A DNA stretch of 64,000 nt from Lachnospiraceae bacterium (GCA_021205755.1 JAJPWX010000127.1:1-64000); one strand, 5' to 3'. Counted from the first letter of the stretch, positions 44,805-53,878 are shown. Program-made: numbers and translations. Notes: generated from the letters alone by a model not told the origin.

Positions 44805-47282
44805 ATGCAAAATATACTGAAGACGGTACGAAACCTGGTGATTCATGTCGTGGTTCTGCTGCTCGTGTTTGTCATAGCGGTGTATGTCTTTGCGCGGGTG
44901 CTGAACCAGGCGACGCCGAATACATCAGAGGCGATGGCCAGCGCGACCTTTCCGCTGGTTTATATGCAGGATGATGGGGTCAGCTACAATTGTCTGCACG
45001 GCTATGCCTATGAGATGGATGTAAACTATATTCGTGATACCGTGACGATACTTGACGCAAGTCATGAGCTTGACATCCTGATCGATCCGTTTGATTCGAA
45101 TGTAGAGAGTCTTTCCTATGAAGTGCTGACGCTGGATGGGAGTGAGTCGCTGGAAAACACAAGCGTGCTGAACCTGACGACGAATGACGATGGGTGTCTG
45201 GAAGCAACTCTGACCATTCAGAACCAGATGCTGCTGAATCAGGAATATATTCTGAAAATTCAGGTTTCCGCCGGAGGGCGGGAGATTTATTTTTATACCA
45301 GACTGCTTCTGGAGGACGGCCTGCACCTGGATGAATATCTTGATTTTGTGACCGGATTTTACGCAAAATGCGTCAATAAGACCGATCAGGATTCGCTGGG
45401 CGTTGTGGTGGAGCCGGATGATACGACCGGTACGAGCCAGACGCTTGCGTCGATGGACATTCATGACACGGTGGATCAGCTGATGTGGGGGTCTCTCAAC
45501 CCGCAGATTGCCTACAAGCCCACGCCGAGTCTGGTCGATATCAATGGAACGACAGCTTCTTTTGTGCTGAATTACCGCATATCTGCTGTGGATGACGAGG
45601 GAGTGACGGTCACATACAATGTCCGCGAATTTTACCGTTTGCGCTATACGGATACGCGTGTCTATCTGCTGGATTTTACCAGGACAACAGACCAGATTTT
45701 TAACACAGAAAGTACCGTCCTGGAATCAGGCGGTATCAACCTGGGCATCACGGACAGTGACGTGGAGTACGCATTTGACGAGGATAAAACCATAGTGGCC
45801 TTTGTGCAGGAGAATGAACTGTGGACGTATGTGATTAATGGCGGAAAGCTGACGCGCGTGTTTGGATTTCCGGAAGAAGAGGATGTGGATTACCGCGATT
45901 CCTATGATCAGAACAATATCAAAATATTGAGTGTGGATGAAAATGGCGATGTCTGGTATGTCGTCTCCGGTTACATGAACCGCGGCGACCATGAAGGAGA
46001 AAACGGCGTTGCGATTTACCACTATGAGGCGTCCTCTACTACCTCGGAAGAGCTGCTGTTTGTGCGCACAATGGAGGCGTACGACAGCCTGAAGCTGGAC
46101 ATTGACGACCTTGTTTACCTGACGGATGACGGCCAGGATTGCTATATTTTGCTGGAAAATATTGTCTATCGGATTGATATGGCGACTGGCGAGTATGAGG
46201 GTGTGATTACCGGTGTTAACACCGGATGCTACGCCAGCTCGGAATCGAACCGTTATTTTAGCTGGCTTTCTGAGGGAGAGCGCTACGATTCCCAGACGCT
46301 CTATACGATTGATTTTGAGACCGGAGAGACCTGGGAAGTCACCTGCAGCGACAGTGAGCGTATCCGTCCGCTCTGCTATATGGAAGAAAACCTGGTCTAC
46401 GGGATTGCCATGCTTGCGGATATCGACAGCTCCAGCGAAGGCTCGGAAGTATTCCCGATGTATATGCTTGTCATCACGAGCGGCAGCGGGGAGACGATCA
46501 AAAAATATACGCCGAGCGGTGCTTATGTGACGGAAGTGACTCAGTCGAACAGTCTGCTGACGCTTACCCGTGTGACAATTGCGGATGGAGAATATGTGGA
46601 AACGACTTCGGATACCATTGTCAGCACAGACACGGAGGACAGCGTCGATTACGGCATTGCGACGCAGACCGATGATATCAAACAGACGGAGATTCTTCTG
46701 CGTGTTGGAACTACGATCACAGACACGAATCCGCAGGTAATCAATGGAAAATTCGCCTCGGAGAGCGGCGGGATGACCGTGGAAATATCACCGAATACGG
46801 ACAGGGAAAAGCTTTATTATGTATACGCGGGTGGCAGTCTGGACAGCGTCTGGCCGACTGCGGTGGAGGCGATTCTCCGCGCGGACGAGATGGTTGGCGT
46901 GGTTATCAATGCTGAAAAAGAATATGTCTGGGAGCGCGGAAACACACAGGATGAGGTTACTATCAGCCTGGATAAGATTCCCGATATTATTAAGACGGGT
47001 ATTATGGATGTCGATATACTGGAGCAGAGCCTGCAAAAAGATGTCGTCGACCTGACCGGATGTTCGCTTGACCAGGTACTCTATTTTGTCAGCGAAGGTA
47101 AGGCAGTCATCGCCGCTACCGAGACCGGCAGCGTCATCATTACGGGTTACGACGATTACGGCAACCTCATTTTGCTCAATCCGGGTGAGGAGGAGACCTA
47201 TTACTACGGACCAAACGACAGCCTGGCGCTGTTTGAAGCGGCCGGGAATCAATTTATTTCTTATCTGAATACGGATTTGTAA
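44805..47282 (+). CDS. Membrane-anchored extracellular protein with beta-propeller-like body and C39-like end
   Basis: The 825-residue protein starts with one membrane helix (about 9-30) and lies otherwise outside the membrane. The long acidic middle (about 300-660) has repeated strand patterns such as WTYVINGGKLTRVFGFPEE and VYRIDMATGEYEGVITG that look like propeller blades. The last 100 residues (LTGCSLDQVLYFVSEGKAVI, then GSVIITGYDDYGNLILLNPG, NQFISYLN) resemble peptidase C39-like domains, but the histidine normally before the GYD strand is replaced (SVIITGYD), so it is probably not a peptidase. It may be a cell-wall- or peptide-binding protein. The ribosome site is GAAAACAGGAG. Confidence 0.65.
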   Translation: MQNILKTVRNLVIHVVVLLLVFVIAVYVFARVLNQATPNTSEAMASATFPLVYMQDDGVSYNCLHGYAYEMDVNYIRDTVTILDASHELDILIDPFDSNVESLSYEVLTLDGSESLENTSVLNLTTNDDGCLEATLTIQNQMLLNQEYILKIQVSAGGREIYFYTRLLLEDGLHLDEYLDFVTGFYAKCVNKTDQDSLGVVVEPDDTTGTSQTLASMDIHDTVDQLMWGSLNPQIAYKPTPSLVDINGTTASFVLNYRISAVDDEGVTVTYNVREFYRLRYTDTRVYLLDFTRTTDQIFNTESTVLESGGINLGITDSDVEYAFDEDKTIVAFVQENELWTYVINGGKLTRVFGFPEEEDVDYRDSYDQNNIKILSVDENGDVWYVVSGYMNRGDHEGENGVAIYHYEASSTTSEELLFVRTMEAYDSLKLDIDDLVYLTDDGQDCYILLENIVYRIDMATGEYEGVITGVNTGCYASSESNRYFSWLSEGERYDSQTLYTIDFETGETWEVTCSDSERIRPLCYMEENLVYGIAMLADIDSSSEGSEVFPMYMLVITSGSGETIKKYTPSGAYVTEVTQSNSLLTLTRVTIADGEYVETTSDTIVSTDTEDSVDYGIATQTDDIKQTEILLRVGTTITDTNPQVINGKFASESGGMTVEISPNTDREKLYYVYAGGSLDSVWPTAVEAILRADEMVGVVINAEKEYVWERGNTQDEVTISLDKIPDIIKTGIMDVDILEQSLQKDVVDLTGCSLDQVLYFVSEGKAVIAATETGSVIITGYDDYGNLILLNPGEEETYYYGPNDSLALFEAAGNQFISYLNTDL

Positions 47283-47290
47283 TGACGAAT

Positions 47291-47324
47291 AACAGCCAAA
47301 TGTCCACGCGGATGTTTGGCTGTT
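47291..47324 (+). terminator. Terminator of the 825-residue protein gene
   Basis: AACAGCCAAATGTCC (47291-47305) pairs with GGATGTTTGGCTGTT (47310-47324), allowing two G-T pairs. Confidence 0.7.
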
Positions 47325-47573
47325 CGCTGTTTATGGGAGAATTGGCCTTGCCGTGCGGCATGTATTCGCACGGAGCAGATGCCTGGAAAAGTGATGTATC
47401 TGCGAAATGGAAATGGGGAATACCGGTTGGGAAAGTATCAGAAAACAGAAGAAAAAGACAGATAAATAAGACGCCACAAATTGTCATGTGATGCGAAATA
47501 TGGAAAAAAGGAAAGTAAACCTGCACAAAATCTGCGGCAGATTCCGAGGGCAAAAAGCAGGGGCATTAAAAGG

Positions 47574-47721
47574 TTATCCCCGATTTATGCACATCCCGGT
47601 GGATAAAAAAATGCGCGAAAATGGACTTATACACTGAGTTATCCACATTATCCACATTTTTGGGCGTGGAAAGGAGTTGGTTTACATATTTTTTCCACGA
47701 GAACGTTCGTTTTGTGGATTT
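47574..47721. promoter_or_regulatory. Cluster of DnaA-box-like sites
   Basis: Two perfect TTATCCACA boxes are directly joined (47639-47647 and 47648-47656). TTATGCACA (47585-47593) fits the TTWTNCACA consensus. TTATACACT (47627-47635), TTTTCCACG (47691-47699) and, reversed, GGTGGATAA (47598-47606) each differ at one position. TTATCCCCG (47574-47582) and, reversed, TGTGGATTT (47713-47721) are weaker. Eight sites lie within 148 bases. Confidence 0.7.
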
Positions 47722-47800
47722 TGATAAAATGAAAAAAAGCGTCAAATCCTGTCGAAAAAAGGTTGACAGATGAGAAATCTGTATATCAAAGACAAAATCA

Positions 47801-47817
47801 GAAAATTCAGAATTTTC
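47801..47817. promoter_or_regulatory. Operator-like 17-base palindrome
   Basis: GAAAATTC-A-GAATTTTC is a perfect dyad of 8 bases per arm, ending four bases before TATAAT (47822-47827). It therefore lies between -35 and -10 of the surface-protein promoter and could bind a repressor. Confidence 0.5.
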
Positions 47818-47952
47818 ATACTATAATCGAAAATACTGGAGATGACATGCATTGACACTTCCATTTTATAGTAGAATGTGTTAGAATCAATATCGAAGTG
47901 CTTGATGAAAAATATGTTTTCTTATTCATGTACGAAAAGGAGAAGTAAGGTT

Positions 47953-49947
47953 ATGAGCAAAAAGAACTTACGTAAAAAAGCCGGGATTCTGGCTGTAGCA
48001 CTCAGCCTGACCATGGCGGCGGCTCCCTGCGTTTATGCAGCGGACGAGAGCAGCACGGAGACTACGACAGGGACAGAAGTCACAGAAGCTGAAACAGAAA
48101 TTCAATCAGAAACAGAAACCGAAACGGAAGCTGAAACGACTGCAGAGCTGACTGAACTGGAAGCGGCAGCGGCGGCAGTAGACGCAGCACAGGATGCTGT
48201 AACCGCAGCGGCGGCGGCAGTGACCACAGCGGAGAGTGAAGTAGCAGTTTCCAGCGCGGCAGTGACAAGCGCGGCAGCAAATGTGACAGCGGCAGAGACT
48301 GCACTGGAAGCAGCGGAGAGCACAATGGGTTCAGACGCAGCAACCACATTGCGTGAGGCGGAAGAAGCAGAGACGGCAGCAGAAGCGGCTCTTACTACTG
48401 CAACAGCGAATGAAACAGCACTGGAGTCGGAGCTTGCGGATGCGCAGACAGCGCAGAGCGAAGCAGCGGCAGATGTTGCGGCAGCGAAGGCGGATTGCGA
48501 AGGTGCTGGCGTGACGGAGGAGTCACTTGCGGCAGCAGCGGAGGCGCTTGCGACTGCTCAGTCGGAAGCAGATGCGGCAGTTGCTGATTCCGAAGCATCG
48601 GCAGATGCAGAGTCGGAAGCTTATGCTGAGTATCAGGCGGCATTGACTACTGCCAATGCGGCGAATACAGCTTATGTAGATGCGCAGACTGCATATAATA
48701 CGGCGGCGGCAGCGCTTGATGATGCGGAAACGGCGCTGGCAGCTTTGACGGAAGAAGACGATGGCTACGCTGCTGCAGCGGCGGCAGTAGACGCGGCACA
48801 GGCTACGTATGACGCAGCGGCAGCAGCCATGTCGGAAGCTAAGACGGATGCGGTGAATGCTGCTACGCTCGCGAATGATCTTAAAGAGGATTATGAAACA
48901 GCAGCGGCTGCTGCGGAAACAGCAGGTAAAACAGCGGTTGCGGCAGTAGGAGTGTTTACTGAGGCTCAGGAGACTTACAATTCTATGCTTGCCCTTTCGG
49001 AAGCACTTGCTGAGGCGGAAGAAGCTCTGGAAGAGGCTACGGCAGAGGCAAAGAGCGCTCAGGAGCTTTATGATGCAGCGGTAGCAGCGACAGCGGCAGC
49101 TGAGATTGCATATCAGGAAGCACAGGCAGCGACAAAGGAAGCGCAGAGCGCATATGACACTGCAATTGCTGCACTTACCGAAGAAGAATATGCAGCTTAT
49201 GCTGAGGCAGTAAGCGAAGCGGCAGCGGATCTGACCGCAGCGCAGGCAGCTTACGCAGCAGCGGTTGAGCAGTATGAATCTGATGTGGACGCTCTGAGCG
49301 AGGCGAAGGCGGCATATACGGATGCGGTAGCAGCACTGACCGCAGCGCAGGCAGCTTATAATGCACTTCTTCCAGTAGATTCTACAGATACAAGCACAGA
49401 TACAGACGGTACGCTTGTTCTTGGTACAGACGGTATCTGGTATTATTATAAGAACGGCGCAGCTGATACTTCATTTAGCGGAATCGTGAAGTATAATGGC
49501 GGTTCTTTCTTCGTAGCCAACGGTGTGCTTTGCAGCGAGGCGAACGGTCTGCAGCTCTATGGAGACACCTGGTATTTCCTGTCGAATGGACAGATTCAGA
49601 CCCAGTGGACCGGCGCGGCGGAGTATGATGGAGAATGGTTCTACATCGTGAACGGTGTACTGGATACCACGAAGAATGGTCTTGTAGATTATGACAACGC
49701 ACAGTTCCTGGCAGCGGAAGGACGTTTCCTTCTGGATTACAATGGTCTGTGGCTGAACTCCTCGACCATCGGCGGCAATGACCAGTGGTATTTCATCGCG
49801 GCTGGCAAGGTGCAGGCGGTATCCCAGGTAGTGGAATATGACGGAGCATTCTTTGTTGTCGAAAACGGCATTTTGGATACGAGCTATAACGGAACGATTG
49901 AGTACGATGGAGCTACGTTTACAGTTGTGAGCGGACAGCTGTATTAA
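47953..49947 (+). CDS. Secreted Ala-rich coiled-coil surface protein with C-terminal aromatic repeats
   Basis: The roughly 664-residue protein has a Sec signal (GILAVALSLTMAAAPCVYA), an acidic Thr/Glu linker, a long Ala-rich heptad region (about 60-480) predicted as coiled coil, then about 180 residues of aromatic repeats: GTLVLGTDGIWYYYKNGAAD onward, with WYFLSNGQ, WFYIVNG, WYFIAAGKVQAVSQVV and the closing GTIEYDGATFTVVSGQLY. The C-terminal module resembles choline/glucan-binding wall-anchoring repeats and is nearly shared with the convergent protein at 51148. The start at 47953 follows AAGGAG. Confidence 0.8.
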   Translation: MSKKNLRKKAGILAVALSLTMAAAPCVYAADESSTETTTGTEVTEAETEIQSETETETEAETTAELTELEAAAAAVDAAQDAVTAAAAAVTTAESEVAVSSAAVTSAAANVTAAETALEAAESTMGSDAATTLREAEEAETAAEAALTTATANETALESELADAQTAQSEAAADVAAAKADCEGAGVTEESLAAAAEALATAQSEADAAVADSEASADAESEAYAEYQAALTTANAANTAYVDAQTAYNTAAAALDDAETALAALTEEDDGYAAAAAAVDAAQATYDAAAAAMSEAKTDAVNAATLANDLKEDYETAAAAAETAGKTAVAAVGVFTEAQETYNSMLALSEALAEAEEALEEATAEAKSAQELYDAAVAATAAAEIAYQEAQAATKEAQSAYDTAIAALTEEEYAAYAEAVSEAAADLTAAQAAYAAAVEQYESDVDALSEAKAAYTDAVAALTAAQAAYNALLPVDSTDTSTDTDGTLVLGTDGIWYYYKNGAADTSFSGIVKYNGGSFFVANGVLCSEANGLQLYGDTWYFLSNGQIQTQWTGAAEYDGEWFYIVNGVLDTTKNGLVDYDNAQFLAAEGRFLLDYNGLWLNSSTIGGNDQWYFIAAGKVQAVSQVVEYDGAFFVVENGILDTSYNGTIEYDGATFTVVSGQLY

Positions 49948-50030
49948 TCGAAAACGGATTTGGCTGGATGAATTGCAAGCGGCGATTCATTTGGCAGCGG
50001 TGTGAAAGCATTTTTCAGATCAGGCATGCG

Positions 50031-50067
50031 GCCTGTGGGTATCGTTCGCGGTATCCACAGGCTTTTT
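50031..50067 (+). terminator. Terminator of the coiled-coil surface protein
   Basis: GCCTGTGGGTA (50031-50041) and TATCCACAGGC (50052-50062) pair (one G-T) and are followed by TTTTT. Confidence 0.8.
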
Positions 50068-50164
50068 CGTTAATTTTATAACCCCCGGTGGGGCTTGTGC
50101 CGGGGTTCAGTCTGAGATATACTCTTGTCTGACTGAGAAAATGGATGAGAACAGGAGTAATGCC

Positions 50165-50941
50165 ATGAATGCCACAGCGCGAAAAGAGAATCAGACGATG
50201 CTTTGGGAAATCGAGGAATACTGGTCAAAGCGCGCCCAAAGCTATTCCGAGGAAGTTCGCTTTGAAATGGAGCATGAGAACGAGCGCAACTGGATGAATG
50301 TTCTGCAGCAATATCTGAAGGGAATTCCGGGGAATCGGGTTTTAGATATTGGAACCGGCCCAGGCTTTTTCGCGATTGGCCTGGCAAAACGGGGATACCA
50401 GATGACTGCGGTGGATTATACGTGGAATATGCTGGAGGAGGCGAAGAGAAACGCAGGAGATCTGGCGCAAAAGATTGAGTTTTTCCAGATGGATGCGCAG
50501 GCCTTGGATTTTGACGATGCAAGCTTTGACGCGGTGGTTACCAGGAACCTCACCTGGAATCTGGAACGTCCGGGAGACGCTTACCGGGAATGGCACCGGG
50601 TTCTGAAAAAAGGCGGTGTTTTGCTGAATTTTGACGCCGGATGGTATAATTACCTTTTTGATGACGAAAAGGCGGTTTCTTTTGAGGCAGATCGAAAGCG
50701 GGTGAAGGACGCCCGGATAAAAGATTTTGAATCCTATTCGGAGAGCGACAAAATGGAGGACATTTCGCGAAAGCTGATATTAAGCCGCTGCAAACGCCCG
50801 GAGACGGATATTGAGCTGCTCCGCCGTGCCGGATTTAAACTGATCTATACGGATGAAGAGATCGGGGAAAAGGTCTGGGATGAGACCGAGAAGCTGAATT
50901 ATGGCTCCAGGCCAATGTTTATGCTGCGGGGAGTAAAGTAA
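50165..50941 (+). CDS. SAM-dependent methyltransferase (class I)
   Basis: The 258-residue protein has the SAM-binding motif I VLDIGTGPGFFAIGLAKRG, motif II TAVDYTWNMLEEAK and motif IV-type FDAVVTRNLTWNLE. A C-terminal extension follows to residue 258. It resembles small-molecule methyltransferases; substrate unknown. The start at 50165 follows ACAGGAG; an ATG at 50141 lacks a ribosome site. Confidence 0.85.
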   Translation: MNATARKENQTMLWEIEEYWSKRAQSYSEEVRFEMEHENERNWMNVLQQYLKGIPGNRVLDIGTGPGFFAIGLAKRGYQMTAVDYTWNMLEEAKRNAGDLAQKIEFFQMDAQALDFDDASFDAVVTRNLTWNLERPGDAYREWHRVLKKGGVLLNFDAGWYNYLFDDEKAVSFEADRKRVKDARIKDFESYSESDKMEDISRKLILSRCKRPETDIELLRRAGFKLIYTDEEIGEKVWDETEKLNYGSRPMFMLRGVK

Positions 50942-50992
50942 GAAGTTTGATTCAGATTGGCCGGATCTGGCCAGACAGAATAGAACAGGAAA

Positions 50993-51021
50993 AAAATGCG
51001 CCGGTTACCAGGCGCATTTTT
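50993..51021. terminator. Bidirectional terminator
   Basis: AAAATGCGCC (50993-51002) pairs with GGCGCATTTT (51011-51020), with Ts on the plus strand and the A-run giving Ts on the minus strand. It can end both the methyltransferase and the convergent surface-protein transcript. Part of the loop and right arm also belongs to the larger folded element. Confidence 0.75.
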
Positions 51022-51127
51022 GATGCGCAGGGGTGCACATGGAAATTTTCCAGCTGACGCTGGATGCGCCCCGCGCGACGAGTAGGGAGAAAATCTCCCT
51101 ACTTGATTGCGCAGGGCTGGTAACCGG
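51001..51127. repeat. Highly structured multi-stem intergenic element
   Basis: Perfect closing arms CCGGTTACCAG (51001-51011) and CTGGTAACCGG (51117-51127), extended by GCGCA/TGCGC (51012-51016 with 51108-51112) after a four-base bulge, enclose several helices: GCGCAT/ATGCGC near 51012-51028, GGGGTGCA/TGCGCCCC (51030-51037, 51065-51072), CCAGC/GCTGG between 51050 and 51063, and AGTAGGGAGA/TCTCCCTACT (51081-51090, 51094-51103). Some helices are mutually exclusive. It may be a MITE-like repeat or a non-coding RNA. Confidence 0.55.
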
Positions 51128-51147
51128 ACGCTGGGAAAGAAAAGTGG

Positions 51148-53223
51148 TTAAGCGTAAAGCTGTCCGGCCACGACTGTAAAGGTAGCTCCGTCATACTCAA
51201 TGGTGCCGTTATAGTCAGAGGCGAGCACCCCATCTTCTACGACAAACCATTCATTGTCATACATGACGACCTGTGAGACTGCCTGCACCTTGCCGACCGC
51301 GATGAAATACCACAGGTCATCTCCGCCGATAGAGGAAGCGTTTTGCCACAAGCCGTTATAGGAGGTCAGCAGCTGTCCGTCTGCTACGAGGAAGGTTGCA
51401 TCATCATATGGAACCAGACCATTCTTTGAAGTATCCAGAATCCCTTCTGTGATGAAGAACCAGGTGTCGTCGTATTGCACCAGTCCGGTGTATTGGGTCT
51501 GTACCTGCCCGCATGCCAGATAGTACCATACATTATTGTATAAATTCAGACCGTTTGCATCCTGGGCTACGGCGCCTTCAACGACAAAGAAGAGTCCGCT
51601 GTCGTAGGAAGCAATACCAGTAAAGGTGGTGTCGATTTCGCCATTTACATAGTAATACCAGTTTCCATCGTTCCCCAATGCCAGGGTTCCATCGGAAGTA
51701 GAATCGGTATCCGAGGTAATTTCAAGCGCTGTGCCATTTACATACAGGGTATAACCGTTCAGGTTGATGTTGCTGTAGGTAGTGTCAGCATCCGTCAGGG
51801 AAGTTACATAAGAATCTCCAGTTAATGTAATAGAAGAAGTCGCGTCAAGTGTGAGCGCCACGCTTGCGGCGGTATTTGCTCCATTTATGGTTCCTGTATA
51901 AGCAGAAGATTCGGTCAGATTCAGAACCAGAGAGGAGAGCGCGTCCAGGACAATATCGCCGTCCAGGGTCTGGCTTGTCGCATTGAACGTGACATTGCCG
52001 CCGTTGGAACCACTAGTGCCCCACTCCGAGGTGCCTTCTGCATCCAGCAGGATTCCGCTTCCATAAGAAAGCGTTGTATTGGTCAGGTTAATCACCGCAT
52101 CCGTATTTGTGACAAAAAACATGGGAGCCGTTGTATAGTAGGATGAGCTGGAGAGAATTGTCAGGGTAGAGCCGGAGGCTGTAAACGTACCAGTTCCTTC
52201 TTCCGCGTCGCCGGACTGCGACTGATAAATCATCACCCCGCAGACGTCTGTTGTTCCGCGGTTGCCGGCTCCGGTCGCGTAAAGCGTACTGTCGGTTACG
52301 GTGGCGGTATTCTTTCCTTCTACGACTACCAGCTGCGCAGCCGTGGCGGTGCCGGTTGAATCTGAAACGGTGATATCGCCGGTGGTATAGATGACCGGGG
52401 AACCGGAGCCGTTTGTCTCCAGGCTGGAGCCGGTCGCAATTACGGTGCCGCCGCCTCTGTCCGTTGCAACTGCCGCGCATGAGCCGCCAGAAGTCACGAT
52501 AACTACATTTGACGCATTGATATAGCCGCCGTAGGTCGCGTCCAGGCCTCTGGCCGAACTGCTGCCGGTGGTGGTAATGGTGGAATCGCTGATATAGATC
52601 TTTGCATCCGTTCCAGTCGCAAAGACAGCGTTGCTGCCAGTTGCCGATGTGGAAATGGTTGTGCCTGAAATATATGCAGTGGATCCCTCAAGGACCAGTA
52701 CTCCGGCATTCACGCCGTAAAATTCGGAGTTTTCTGTGTTGCTGCTGTCGCCGGAGGATTTTGTAAGGGTACCATCTGTTAGAGTCAGATAGCCGCCGTC
52801 CGAAACGAGAATGATACTCTCATCGGAGGAAGAACTCGTATAGGTTGCGTCAGACAGCGTCTGCGTATCCGTTACGATCAGTACAGCGGAATAGGAAATG
52901 CTGGAAGAACTGGAATTGCTTCCGCCCATGTCGCCGCCATTTCCCATGTCGGCATTACCGCCCATGCCGAAGCCATCTCCGATACTGACACTTGCTGCCT
53001 GATCCGCGTCATCCACAGTACTGATACTTTCTACCAGATCTGTGCTGTCGCTCTCTGCTTGATCCGTGTCACCCGAACTGACTTCATCTTCCAGACTGGT
53101 GCTGTTATCCGTGCCTGTGTCATCAGAGAGGATGACGCTATCTTCTGCGGCGAGGAGACTTCCTGCCGGGAGGGAAGATAACGCGATGATTGCCGCCATT
53201 ACAATGGCAATGCGTTTTTTCAT
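51148..53223 (-). CDS. Secreted beta-helix surface protein sharing the C-terminal aromatic module
   Basis: The 691-residue protein has a Sec signal (IAIVMAAIIALSSLPAGSLLA), an acidic Ser/Asp linker with a Gly-rich GMGGNADMGNGGDMGGSNS patch, then about 400 residues of Thr/Ser/Gly-rich short strands (TYTSSSSDESIILVSDGGYL, ITTTGSSSARGLDATYGGYI) typical of right-handed beta-helix adhesins. The last 180 residues repeat the module of the protein at 47953: LALGNDGNWYYYVNGEID, WYFIAVGKVQAVSQVV and GTIEYDGATFTVVAGQLYA. The two genes converge across the methyltransferase. Confidence 0.78.
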   Translation of the reverse strand: MKKRIAIVMAAIIALSSLPAGSLLAAEDSVILSDDTGTDNSTSLEDEVSSGDTDQAESDSTDLVESISTVDDADQAASVSIGDGFGMGGNADMGNGGDMGGSNSSSSSISYSAVLIVTDTQTLSDATYTSSSSDESIILVSDGGYLTLTDGTLTKSSGDSSNTENSEFYGVNAGVLVLEGSTAYISGTTISTSATGSNAVFATGTDAKIYISDSTITTTGSSSARGLDATYGGYINASNVVIVTSGGSCAAVATDRGGGTVIATGSSLETNGSGSPVIYTTGDITVSDSTGTATAAQLVVVEGKNTATVTDSTLYATGAGNRGTTDVCGVMIYQSQSGDAEEGTGTFTASGSTLTILSSSSYYTTAPMFFVTNTDAVINLTNTTLSYGSGILLDAEGTSEWGTSGSNGGNVTFNATSQTLDGDIVLDALSSLVLNLTESSAYTGTINGANTAASVALTLDATSSITLTGDSYVTSLTDADTTYSNINLNGYTLYVNGTALEITSDTDSTSDGTLALGNDGNWYYYVNGEIDTTFTGIASYDSGLFFVVEGAVAQDANGLNLYNNVWYYLACGQVQTQYTGLVQYDDTWFFITEGILDTSKNGLVPYDDATFLVADGQLLTSYNGLWQNASSIGGDDLWYFIAVGKVQAVSQVVMYDNEWFVVEDGVLASDYNGTIEYDGATFTVVAGQLYA

Positions 53224-53475
53224 TGGTTTGTACTCCTTTCTTTTTCATTACTTTCATTGGGTAATTGCGATAGATATACCACTTAGATACACGCAGATTT
53301 TATTTTACAATTATGTTTTTTATATGGTAAAAAATCGAACGAAGTGTGTTTGAATTTTTGACAGAATCATATCACTTTGGCGGATGAGGTTTCTCATTTG
53401 TGCAGAATGGAAGATAAATGGCATGAAAAAAACACCGCCCCCGATACTCATGGTCATCGAAAACAGTGCTTTCAG

Positions 53476-53548
53476 TGCGCGATCAGGGGCTCGAACCCTG
53501 GACACCCTGATTAAGAGTCAGGTGCTCTACCAACTGAGCTAATCGCGC
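53476..53548 (-). tRNA. tRNA-Lys(CTT)
   Basis: On the minus strand the cloverleaf is clear: acceptor GCGCGAT/ATCGCGC, D-arm GCTCAGTTGGTAGAGC, anticodon arm CTGA-CTCTTAA-TCAG with anticodon CTT, and T-arm with GGTTCGAGCCCC. The CCA end is not encoded. It lies alone between surface genes. Confidence 0.95.
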
Positions 53549-53878
53549 AAATCTTATCTTTTGCTCGCTTCCCTCGCAAGCAAGGAGTATTATAACGCAG
53601 TCGATTTAAAAATGCAAGCCTTATTTTAGATTTTTTTCACGGTTTTTTCATTTAGTGAAATGAAAATTTAAATTCCACAACTCGGGGGTACAAGTGGAAT
53701 TCAGTCTTACTCAAAATTCCACTTGTATTTCCGGCGTTCGCAGCAAAAACCTAGTGGAAATCAGTCTTACACCATATGGCCTACCCAATTCTACTGGGTA
53801 AATGATGGCGTAAATGGAATGAAGTTTTACTCCTTGACTGTGCTTTTAATCCCTGAAAGAGTGAAATCCACCGGAAAA
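53549..53878. repeat. Intergenic region with repeated TGGAAT..AGTCTTAC motifs and a hairpin
   Basis: TACAAGTGGAATT (53689-53701) and AATTCCACTTGTA (53715-53727) form a perfect 13-base-pair hairpin. Its loop starts CAGTCTTACTC. Copies of GTGGAA-n-TCAGTCTTAC start near 53694 and 53754, and looser copies near 53814 (ATGGAATGAAGTTTTACTC) and 53894 (GTGGAAATAAACTTTTCAC). The arrangement resembles the multiple terminal repeats of some IS ends, but no transposase is near. Confidence 0.5.

Larger units (their letters stand above)
47283..47952. other. Intergenic region: terminator, DnaA-box cluster, operator-like dyad
   Basis: No gene is supported; a 69-codon plus-strand frame starts at 47282 but overlaps the terminator of the previous gene and has no family. 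The region holds a terminator (47291-47324), a cluster of DnaA-box-like sites (47574-47721), a 17-base palindrome (47801-47817) and a TATAAT box (47822-47827) before the surface-protein gene. Confidence 0.6.

Noticed and set aside
47282-47491. 69-codon frame after the 825-residue protein
   Set aside because: It overlaps the terminator of the previous gene, has no ribosome site and no recognisable family.
47574-47721. The DnaA-box cluster as the chromosomal origin
   Set aside because: No dnaA, dnaN, rpmH or strong AT-rich unwinding region is adjacent, so a main oriC is unlikely; kept only as a cluster finding.
48100-49350. Short repeated units that might be a CRISPR array
   Set aside because: They are Ala-codon-rich coiled-coil coding repeats (GCA/GCG), irregular in length and in frame with the surface protein.
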